A stretch of DNA of 21,284 nt from Chara braunii (lineage: Eukaryota > Streptophyta > Charophyceae > Charales > Characeae): positions 672,778 to 694,061 of the forward strand of contig BFEA01000203.1 in the NCBI GenBank assembly GCA_003427395.1, in the 5' to 3' direction. The position numbers and the translations under genes were made by a program. Under the pieces are notes generated by a model. The model was not told where the DNA came from and ran no database searches. It saw only the letters and a list, made by a program, of their open reading frames with translations. This document shows positions 7,008 to 13,659 of the stretch, in pieces. Within the stretch, counting starts at the first letter, position 1; each line of letters starts with the position of its first letter.

Positions 7008-8480
7008 CGAGGGCCTTTGCTAGCTCGCTGTAGTATAGGTACGCGCGATTAAAACGCCTATTGGACCCAGACGTCGTCCGTTCCTTAGGGCGCTGATCTC
7101 CTAAGTACGAAGCGTACGCCGGTCGACAAGGATGGTCTCAACCAAGCGTGAAACCTCCTTGCCCCTTTAAACACTAGTCAAAAGAAAGTTATAACAATCA
7201 CACATAGTTATACCAAAAGGAACTGTACTTAGTCGATAGGAATGTATATCCTATTTGCAATGATAATCGAAAGAATCAAAATCATCATTAGGCACTCAAA
7301 AACTCGACCACCCCGGGTCGATCTCCACAAAAATCATACAGCCGCCAACGAGGAGTTGGGTTTAGACAATAACATATATGCAGCCGACACAGTAGTCGGA
7401 CAACCTTAGTTTTGACTTGATGAGATGCGCTGCCGAAGTTATTCATTCCATATATCGCCGACCTAAGATTAAACACGTACATTCGTCTTCACAGATCCAT
7501 AGTTTTCTTGGATGACACGTTGTTTTGTGAATGATTCTGGATCAGGTGCATTACTTGAGGTGTTGCATATCTCTCCCTCTAGGAAGTGGTCTGGGGTACT
7601 CCTCCTCCTCGCCCAAGCACAAGACTCGGATATCAGAAGTTGGGCCGTCTCCACCGAATCGACAAAGTAACCCCCCGTAGAACAGTCCACTCTGGGTCGA
7701 TAACAGGCCGACTCCTAAAGCAACGAACCCCCGCCCTAGATGCTTCCTTGAAAGAGAGAAAGCGTCCACCACATCCTCCCCTGCCGAAGGTAATTTAGAC
7801 GAAAAGAGTCAAAGGTGATAGAGAATGAGAATCATTTGGACAGGTAAAGGTAGATAAAGTCGTTCAGGATGGAAAGGGTCAATCCTTGGGAAGAGTTAAA
7901 TTCATTATGCTTTGATTCTCTTTCTGTTTTCAAAATTCCTTTTCTCACGACACTCATGGATTATCCTTCAAAAATAGCAAGCAAGTTCACCCAACTCACT
8001 AACGAAAGGAAAAAGGTAAGGAGGCGAAATTCTTTGTCATTTTGTCAAATAACATTTTGTCCCACTTTCATACATGTTTTTTTTTACTCACCTGCACACC
8101 ACGCAAACAACACAATCAAAAGAAGACAAGCAAAGTCCCACTACTCACGTCAGACCCACCTTTTCACTCATGCATGACGCCCACAACCCCACTCAACATT
8201 TTCTCCTGAACATTCAAAGCAACAGGGTCAAGCAATGTGTGGGTGCACACAGGTGTGAAGGGAGTCTGAGTCGTCCACTGACTGACCTTGAGTGAATTGG
8301 TGTCGAACGCGCCGTGGCTCACTCAAGAAAGCCAAGTAACATATGCGCATCGCCGAAGAAACCGCAGTCCCGAGGTAAGTCTTGGGTCAACCGCTAGTCC
8401 CAATTTACTCTTGACTCGCAATTCCTACTCGCGGCAATCCCAAGTGTGAAGGTGGTGAGCCACACTCGTCCCAGAAAAAC
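7008..8480. other. No recognised gene
   Basis: Mostly AT-moderate sequence with short open frames on both strands and no recognisable domain. The longest visible ones are a minus-strand frame around 7551-7772 and a plus-strand frame at 7869-8177. A TCGACC/GGTCGA pair occurs near 7305-7322. The stretch next to 7008-7200 may extend the organelle-derived segment. From about 8340 isolated GTCCCA motifs foreshadow the decamer array. Confidence 0.45.
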
Positions 8481-8510
8481 ACTCAGTCTGGTACCACGTC
8501 AGTCTCAACT

Positions 8511-8560
8511 GGTCCCAAGCGGTCCCAGATGGTCCCACGCGGTTCCAGGTGGTCCCATGT
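8511..8560 (+). repeat. Five exact-length tandem decamers GGTCCCANNN
   Basis: Five 10-bp units in register: GGTCCCAAGC, GGTCCCAGAT, GGTCCCACGC, GGTTCCAGGT, GGTCCCATGT. The first seven positions are nearly fixed and the last three vary. A looser set of AGTCCCAA-type units follows at about 8684-8762, with single copies upstream (near 8360 and 8395). Confidence 0.85.
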
Positions 8561-8683
8561 TGTCAAACACTTCGTCGAATGACTATTGAGTTGAAAACCG
8601 TTTCCGCCACACTTCTCAAAAAAAATAAAACTGGTGCCGAATCTCAATACCGCATGCGTCGAGACTGCCGCAAATGACCGCCT

Positions 8684-8762
8684 GCGTCCCACGTCAGTCC
8701 CAACTGAACCCAGGCAGTCCCAAGTAGTCCAGTCCCACTGCCGCAAGTATTGGGTAGTCCCA
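8684..8762 (+). repeat. Degenerate decamer array (AGTCCCAAnn)
   Basis: Repeated CAGTCCCAA, CAGTCCCAAG, TAGTCCAGTCCCA and TAGTCCCAAC motifs with roughly 10-bp spacing. It appears to be a decayed part of the same array as 8511-8560, separated from it by an unrelated stretch (8561-8683). Confidence 0.6.
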
Positions 8763-8899
8763 ACTACAAAACATTTATCTCATATGGCGCATAAAAAAAA
8801 AAATAAACCCGCCCGTCGCGCTCAGATTTCGTACCGTCGCATGCCGTCAACCGCCACCATGTCATGCTGCTGTTGTTGTACACACCAATGGTAGCACAC

Positions 8900-9042
8900 C
8901 TTCATCAAGAAAAGCAGACGCCGCGCCGCAACAAAAAAACTTTCCGTGTCGTGAAAGAAACCTCCACTGTCGCGCCGCACGTCCCACCGTCGTGCCAAAC
9001 CCTCGTCGGAAAACGACAGCGCGTCGTCGCGCCGTACCTCGT

Positions 9043-9096
<54 letters not shown>

Positions 9097-9254
9097 CGGC
9101 AGCGCTTCGCCGTGCCGTACCACCGTAAAAAAAAAAAGCCAGCGCTTCGCCGTGTCGTACCACCGTAATAAAACAGCAGCGCTTCGTCGTGTCGTACCAC
9201 AGTAAAAAACAAAAAACCGCACCGTTTCGCCGCGCTGTACTACCGTAAAAAAAA
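8900..9254. repeat. A-rich minisatellite, about 40-bp unit
   Basis: Units of the form CAGCGCTTCGCCGTGTCGTA, then CCACCGTAAAA with a variable A-run, start at 9100, 9140, 9177 and about 9220, giving periods of 40, 37 and about 43 bp. More degenerate units with CGTCGCGCCG cores extend back to about 8905. A-run length accounts for much of the period variation. Frames through this array translate to lysine or phenylalanine runs and are not genes. Confidence 0.8.
9044..9094. repeat. Homopolymer of 51 A
   Basis: Uninterrupted A-run between two minisatellite units. Its length may be an assembly estimate, as homopolymers this long are poorly resolved. Confidence 0.9.
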
Positions 9255-9255
9255 T

Positions 9256-9430
9256 GGCAGCATCACTCTTCAAAACAAAGTGTCGCGCCGACGTGCCGTG
9301 AAAACGGCAGCGTCACCCCTAAAAAGTGTCGCTGACGGCAGCGTCACCCTTCAAAATAAAGGTGTCATGCCGACGCCACGGTATTTCGGCAGCATAATCC
9401 CACAAAAATGGGTTATGGTTGCCGAAAATA
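9256..9430. repeat. GGCAGCGTCACCC tandem units
   Basis: Units starting GGCAGC(A/G)TCAC occur at 9256, 9306 and 9337, with a weaker one at 9388. They share CTTCAAAA(C/T)AAAG and GTGTCG blocks, and spacing varies (50, 31 and 51 bp). Probably an edge variant of the A-rich minisatellite. Confidence 0.65.
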
Positions 9431-9539
9431 TCGGTCGGTACACCTCCACCAGTTGCCGTGCTACCCAACACTCCTTGCCACGCTGCGTTGCCGCTCCTCA
9501 CCACGCTGCCGCAGAGTCCCCCTAGAGACCAGCCTGCCA

Positions 9540-10710
9540 AGGGGTGGAGCAGAGTGCTCCAGCCAAGGTTATGGCTGTCTCCTCCCTCGCCACGCTCCTT
9601 TGCTGTCCTCCAGCTCCGCCAGCAGCACTCCTGCCTCCTCTCCAGCACTCCAGCAATGAGGCAAGTGTGCTGTCACACACTGGCAACTGGAGGCAAGTGT
9701 GAGGCAGTTGGGGGACAGCTGCCTCTTTTGTAGTGGCTGAGGAGGGCAGCAGCAGCCTCAGCTGCCCCCAGGCAAAATTCGTCACTTGCCTGGGGCCGTT
9801 GAACTGAGCCAAATCAACGAACTGAGGCTGTCTCACCTCAGCCACACAATTAGGGTGGCAGTTGTACTCAACTACCCCCCTCTTTTTCTCTCTTTTCCCT
9901 GCACTCAGCCCCACACTGAGTGCAGGTTCAGCGGGAAAATGGCTGTTTCCAGCCAAGTTCCCCTCACTGACCCTCCAATACACAACTCTGGCCTGAATGA
10001 CTGCATTCAGGCCAATACTGCTTGAACTTGGTGTACGGCCACAGCCACCTTCGTGGTTGTGGCTGTTGCTTTCCTCCCCCTTGCATTTCTTCTGCCCTCC
10101 CCTCAAAACAAAGAGGGTAGTTGTCAGGTTGGGAGAGGCAGGGAAGCAACTCGTGAGAATTCACGAGTTCAATCCCGACAGGCTCAGAGCTGGGTGCAAA
10201 AAGTACCCTGCCTTTGATGATTTAAAAAAAAAAATTAACCCAATAAAAAAATCTGAAAAAATTCACGTGCATGACCTAGGTGCCTGGCTACCTACAAAAA
10301 CAATTTCAAGGCCGACAAAATTGGTTTACGCCACAAACCAAAAAAATACAGTTTTTCATAAAATTTGTACCCGTTTTCTAGTTTTCTTTTTCTTTTCTTT
10401 TTCTTCTTTTCTTTTCTTTTCTTTTCTTTTTCTTCTTCCCCCCTTGACAATAGGGAGGCAGCTGGCAGGTCGGGAGGAGTAGGTCCTCCTCTCTCTCATC
10501 CTCTCATTTCCCTCTCTTTCTCTCTCCAACTCCCTCAACTTTCCCTCTTCTCCCGCGCGTGCGATATAAGCCGGCTACAAAAATTTGTGCCACCATGAGG
10601 TGGGAGCTATCGTGCTCCCACATAGTCTAAAGAGACTGTTTTCTTCAACAGCAGAGGCATTGTTTGCCTCGTGCAACCTCTGGAGTGATGGTCGTTGCTT
10701 CAGCAATGAC
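9540..10710. repeat. Dense series of perfect short hairpins
   Basis: Non-overlapping stems, mostly perfect: GGAGCA (9546/9555), GCTGAGG (9736/9756), CCCCAGGCAA (9766-9775/9786-9795), CTGAGG (9822/9836), CCTGCACTCAG (9898-9908/9916-9926), GGCCTGAATG (9990-9999/10004-10013), GCCACAGCCAC with one G·U (10038-10048/10053-10063), AACTCGTGA (10148-10156/10161-10169), GTGGGAGC (10600-10607/10614-10621), AGTCT (10624/10633), GAGGCA (10654/10665) and GTCGTTGCT with one G·U (10691/10702). Loops are mostly 3-10 nt. AGTTCAATCCC, B-box-like, follows the 10148 hairpin. The stems share no common sequence. The longest frame (minus, 9522-10106) shows no domain, and its openness probably reflects base composition. 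Function unknown. Confidence 0.85.
10382..10440 (+). repeat. Pyrimidine tract (TTTTC)n
   Basis: About 59 bases of T with regularly placed C, mostly TTTTC/TTTC units, inside the hairpin-rich block. Confidence 0.9.
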
Positions 10711-10726
10711 ACCTATTTCCCCGCTG

Positions 10727-10844
10727 TTTTTTTTTTTTTTTTTTNNNNNNNNNNNNNNNNNNNNNNNNNNNNNNNNNNNNNNNNNNNNNNNNNNNNNNNN
10801 NNNNNNNNNNNNNNNNNNNNNNNNNNNNNNNNNNNNNNNNNNNN

Positions 10845-10881
<37 letters not shown>
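10727..10881. other. Poly-T tract containing a 100-N assembly gap
   Basis: Eighteen T (10727-10744), exactly 100 N (10745-10844), then 37 T (10845-10881). A round gap size between two T-runs suggests a scaffold join placed at a homopolymer. Order and distance across it are uncertain, and frames spanning it are meaningless. Confidence 0.95.
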
Positions 10882-10885
<4 letters not shown>

Positions 10886-10893
10886 TAATAAGA

Positions 10894-10976
10894 CCGTTGG
10901 CATAAGCCAACGGCCACAGTCGTGTATACCCATGAAGTGTTGAAAGACAAACCCGAGCTCGATCCCTCTGGGATCG
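10894..10976. repeat. Two perfect hairpins left of U6 copy B
   Basis: CCGTTGGC (10894-10901) pairs with GCCAACGG (10906-10913), loop ATAA; it is the same stem as the hairpin at 143-160. CGATCCC (10960-10966) pairs with GGGATCG (10970-10976), loop TCT, and its complement reads as a B-box-like TTCGATCCC. Confidence 0.85.
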
Positions 10977-10985
10977 AACAATAAG

Positions 10986-11054
10986 AAAAAAAAAAAAATT
11001 GGACCATTTCTCGATTGATGAGTGTCGTCCTTGCGCAGGGGTCATGCTAATCTC
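10986..11054 (-). pseudogene. U6 snRNA 3'-end fragment (copy B, well preserved)
   Basis: The minus strand reads GAGATTAGCATGACCCC, TGCGCAAGGACGACACTC, ATCAATCGAGAAATGGTCC, AATT and then a T-run. This follows the plant U6 3' half, with few differences, from just after the ACAGAGA region through the natural 3' end and Pol III terminator. The U6 5' stem-loop and ACAGAGA box are missing; instead GAGATTGGCCGCGC of the repeat body joins directly. It is a chimeric remnant, not a functional U6 gene. The shared junction with copy A shows that the fusion was amplified, not made twice. Confidence 0.88.
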
Positions 11055-11122
11055 GCGCGGCCAATCTCGGTCTCGCGATCTACGTGATTGTGCAGTCGAG
11101 ATCGACCGCACCCGCTGCAAGG

Positions 11123-11219
11123 CAGCTCCAAAAGGAGCTGCGCCCAGTAGGGTCTATCGGCTTCGATCCCGGTATCTGCACGGTAAGAGTTTGACATGGT
11201 AACCTACTGGGCTAGCTCC
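11123..11219. repeat. tRNA-like long palindrome with A- and B-box-like motifs (copy B)
   Basis: GGAGCTGCGCCCAGTAGG (11134-11151) pairs with CCTACTGGGCTAGCTCC (11203-11219) with a one-base length difference. On the minus strand TAGCCCAGTAGG matches the A-box pattern; GCTTCGATCCC (11160-11170, plus) is B-box-like. CAGCTCC-AAAA-GGAGCTG (11123-11140) forms a competing 7-bp hairpin. The arms agree with copy A, whereas the loop sequence between them differs more. Confidence 0.62.
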
Positions 11220-11233
11220 TTTCACGGAAGCTA

Positions 11234-11433
11234 AGCCTGCTACCCTTCTATAAGGGAAGCAGCCCAGCAGGCTGCCCAGCCATGGCCATAGGCAAGCCTC
11301 GTCGGCCCCCTTTCACAAAGCCAGCCGTGCCGCCGTAGGCACGGCGGCCTCTTGGTCCCGCAGCACTCACGCCGCCTCCCATTCATCGAGCGACTCAACC
11401 TGATGGTGCCGCGGCCAGTCTTTTAGGCCGCGG
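11234..11433. repeat. Hairpin cluster in copy B
   Basis: AGCCTGCT (11234-11241) pairs with AGCAGGCT (11266-11273) around an inner CCCTT/AAGGG hairpin. GCCGTGCC (11324-11331) pairs with GGCACGGC (11338-11345). CCGCGGCC (11409-11416) pairs with GGCCGCGG (11426-11433). The corresponding part of copy A has different hairpins (CCCCT/AGGGG near 658, GCAGG/CCTGC near 703, GTCGGC/GCCGAC near 750). Confidence 0.8.
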
Positions 11434-11877
11434 ATACGGCACTGGCCCTTCGTACGGAGTAAACCCCGCGGTCCAAAAATAATAAAGAAAAATGTCCCCT
11501 ATTTTCTCCGCGTCGCGGTCCTATACCTAGCGCGACCGCCCTTTTGAGCCTACTTAGGCCCTGAATCACGCGACCGCTAGGCTAGGTCTAGTTTTAGCAT
11601 TCCCACGACCGTGTGTTGCCGCAACTCTATTAAGAGCCGCGACTAACCGGTCACACTGGCGACTACCGCTATTATTGTCGGACGCCACAAGCGTTCGAAC
11701 CTAGACTTAAACAGTTGTAGTCTTCTCGGTTATAGGGTAGGTATGAATAAACTTTTGGCATCGTCAGTCCCATCAAGTCCTGTTTGAATGAAAATGCCAG
11801 ACAACGTCTGACATGGAAAAACCCGGGCAGATACCCTTGTCAGGGTTTCTGCCCCGACAACGTTACCCACATGCCCT

Positions 11878-12068
11878 GAATTCGTCATCGAAGCCATCAT
11901 AGGACGAAGAACTACTCAGGTATCTCTGACCACCCGGAACCAATCACAGATTACAAAGTTAAATGGACAGGATGCCCTGACGAAAAATCCACATGGGAAC
12001 CTCTTGCTAACCTTAAGAATGCTATGAAACTTGCTCGCACCTATGATCTTGCTCACCCTATAACCTAG
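11878..12068 (+). pseudogene. Ty3/gypsy (chromovirus) chromodomain, C-terminal fragment
   Basis: EFVIEAIIGRR in one frame, then in the -1 frame DYKVKWTGCPDEKSTWEPLA and NLKNAMKLARTYD, ending at TAG 12066-12068. This is a chromodomain: a beta-strand block YxVKWxG, the STWEP aromatic, and a C-terminal helix starting at NLxNA. It would be the tail of a chromovirus integrase, thought to bind modified histones. A frameshift near 11915 separates its first strand from the rest, and the remaining pol is missing because the U6-tailed repeat ends just upstream. It differs in sequence from the chromodomain-like end of element A (2994-3112). Confidence 0.85.
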
Positions 12069-12106
12069 CTACAAAATATAACCCAAACCCTAAACCCTTG
12101 CATAAA

Positions 12107-12161
12107 CCCCGCCTTGACCCCGCCTTGACCCCGCCTTGACCCCGCCAAAACCCCGCCAAAA
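12107..12161 (+). repeat. 11-bp tandem repeat, five units
   Basis: CCCCGCCTTGA three times (12107-12139), then CCCCGCCAAAA twice (12140-12161), followed by a partial unit. The switch of the last four bases from TTGA to AAAA between units is clean. Confidence 0.92.
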
Positions 12162-12799
12162 CCCCGCATTCTTGCCCTACACACACCCCTGTACGGTCTG
12201 TACCCAGTGAAGCCCTTGCCTCTTGAACCCCCCCCCTTGTCTGATCTGCTATTGCCTCCGCCTTGCCGGGTTCTCCCATCTGTCCTCCGCCACATCCTTG
12301 TCTCTCTTGACCAAGTTCTCTATGTGGCCCTTGTGTGTCACCGACGATAATGGATCTAATGGCAAGCGCACGAGGACGATGGCATGCTGCAGCTTAGTAC
12401 GAGGCGATAAGACAACTGGTTGGCCACCATGCTGTTCCCTTTGCCCGGCACCTCGGACTCGCAGACTTCTGGAGCAACACCTCTGACAGGGACATCAAGA
12501 TCGGTCTGCGACCTGCTATCCGGATCAGACCTCATCATAAGAGTGTGTACCGGACGCAACATGCTACTGCGACAATCAAGATGAAGTCCTCGCCGTCTAC
12601 ATCACAGAACTGCTGAAGATTGTTTCCTCACCGCCACTTCTGCGACACCCTCCGAGACCTTCCTCAAGACATTTTTTCGCTTTTGACACTTTGTTACAGA
12701 CCTGAGACGTTGTTTTCCCAGACCCCTCAGACACCCTAGCACTTGATCATTGAACAAACAATTTTAATTTATTTCTCAAACCTGACAACCTACAACATT

Positions 12800-13022
12800 G
12801 TAGAACACCAATAGGACCTCCCTGTTACCTGTAGAACCTCAATAGGATTACCCTGTTACCTAAGCATTGATTCCCTCATCCATGTAGAACCTTAGTAGGA
12901 TTACCCTGTTACTTGAGCATTGATTACCTCACCCCTGTAGAACCTCAATAGGATTACCCTATTACTTGAACATTGATTCCCTCATCCCTGTAGAACCCCC
13001 ATAGGATTACCCCCCTGCTACT
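12800..13022 (+). repeat. 53-bp tandem repeat, about 4.3 units
   Basis: GTAGAAC starts at 12800 (short 31-bp unit), 12831, 12884, 12937 and 12990; the three full units are exactly 53 bp. Each has GTAGAACCTCAATAGGATTA, then CCCTGTTAC, then GCATTGATTCCCTCATCC. The lack of length change among full units suggests recent expansion. Confidence 0.93.
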
Positions 13023-13119
13023 TGCCTTACTCCCCCTTTCCTTTTCTGACCAGTGATCGCCCCCGTCCCGTCCTTCACAGTTGTTCATTGGGTCTTTGGC
13101 AGCCGGGACGTTGCCTTCC

Positions 13120-13130
13120 AGAGGGAGGGG
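13120..13130 (+). promoter_or_regulatory. Polypurine tract of the chromovirus
   Basis: AGAGGGAGGGG lies about 13 bp before TGTTACGG, in the position of the plus-strand primer at the start of a 3' LTR. Confidence 0.55.
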
Positions 13131-13143
13131 ATAGTGATCATAG

Positions 13144-13243
13144 TGTTACGGACGCAGCCAGGGCTCGATCCCTAGTCCGCGAGTTACCACTCGCAAGGCT
13201 GCTATTCTATTTTTTTGGAGTCTCTGATCTCTGGTTCCTGACA
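13144..13243 (+). mobile_element. Candidate short LTR, 100 bp
   Basis: It begins TGTTACGG and ends CCTGACA, with a polypurine tract to the left and TTGGCGCC to the right. It contains a T-arm-like hairpin (CGGAC … AGGG-CTCGAT-CCCT-A-GTCCG, about 13149-13179) and GCGAGT-TACC-ACTCGC (13179-13194). One hundred bases is very short for a chromovirus LTR, so either this family has miniature LTRs, or the true LTR ends elsewhere, or the pattern is partly chance. No second copy is in the window to test it. Confidence 0.45.
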
Positions 13244-13244
13244 G

Positions 13245-13252
13245 TTGGCGCC
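13245..13252 (+). promoter_or_regulatory. Primer-binding-site-like TTGGCGCC
   Basis: It directly follows the candidate LTR end (TGACA-G). TTGGCGCC is a primer site start seen in several LTR retrotransposon families, where a tRNA 3' end primes minus-strand synthesis. Related copies follow at 13261 (TTGGCGCT) and 13310 (TTGGCGCC), which is unusual and lowers confidence in any one. Confidence 0.4.
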
Positions 13253-13659
13253 CTCTGCAGTTGGCGCTCGTTCTCAAATCCCGCCTCCGACACTTTTGGA
13301 TTTCGATACTTGGCGCCATCCGACATTCGGGCGCCTAGGCTCAGACCTTCGATTTTCAGTTCAGCCCCGAGGCAAATTGCACTTTTGGCCTCAGACTCAA
13401 CTTGAGTCCGGTATTAAGACCGGACTCGAGCCGAGTTCGGGCATTCAGTTTTCGGCGTCAATGCTTGTGCTTCAGTGTGACTTGCTGCGACATTGTGTAC
13501 GAAACCAAGATTGCGACTTTGCGACTTTGCCACTTTGTGTCCGCGTCCGTCGAGTCGTGTCCAGTCCGTGTCGAGTCGAGTGAGTGTGTGTGTGTGCTCT
13601 CACTCCCTCCCTCTCTCTTCCCCGACCTTGCTGCTCTACCTTCGCCTCGTCGCACCCGG
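13253..13659 (+). other. Leader-like non-coding sequence
   Basis: No domain was found. It contains GAGTCCGGT (13404-13412) pairing with ACCGGACTC (13419-13427), a short GT run (13582-13595) and CT-rich sequence. It could be the 5' leader of an LTR element that shares the 13144 LTR, later cut by the LINE, or it could be the LINE's 5' region. The border is not visible. Confidence 0.4.

Larger units (their letters stand above)
10986..11859 (-). repeat. U6-tailed composite repeat, copy B
   Basis: Second copy of the unit at 391-1219. It carries the U6 tail, the tRNA-like palindrome (11123-11219), a hairpin-rich middle (11234-11433), the TTAGGCCCTGAATCACGCGA block (about 11546-11565) and the closing GGGCAGATACCC … CAGGGTTTCTGCCCCGACA block (to 11859). 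Homology stops on the left at the U6 T-run and on the right close to a Ty3 chromodomain fragment, so those may be the element's ends. Confidence 0.6.
12069..13119 (+). other. 3' untranslated region of the chromovirus, with tandem repeats
   Basis: There is no coding region. It lies between the chromodomain stop and the polypurine tract, so it reads as the long 3' non-coding part of the element. It holds an 11-bp and a 53-bp tandem repeat, described separately. A short CCCTAAACCC sequence near 12088 is too small to be telomeric. Confidence 0.5.

Noticed and set aside
7288-7772. Overlapping minus-strand frames near the group II RT fragment
   Set aside because: I could not match them to mitochondrial, plastid or transposon proteins; kept as unannotated sequence.
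8822-9273. Open frames of 113-122 aa on both strands
   Set aside because: They read through a 51-base A-run and the A-rich minisatellite; homopolymers give open frames in all phases.
9522-10106. 194-aa minus-strand open frame
   Set aside because: No domain was recognised and the region is a chain of palindromes, which leave both strands open to a similar degree.
10585-11120. Frames crossing the N-gap
   Set aside because: Translation through Ns and poly-T is meaningless.
12080-12098. Telomere-like CCCTAAACCC
   Set aside because: Less than two exact units of the plant-type repeat, which is expected by chance in C/A-rich sequence.
12800-13022. CRISPR array
   Set aside because: The 53-bp units are repeats throughout with no unique spacers, and the context is a eukaryotic retroelement.
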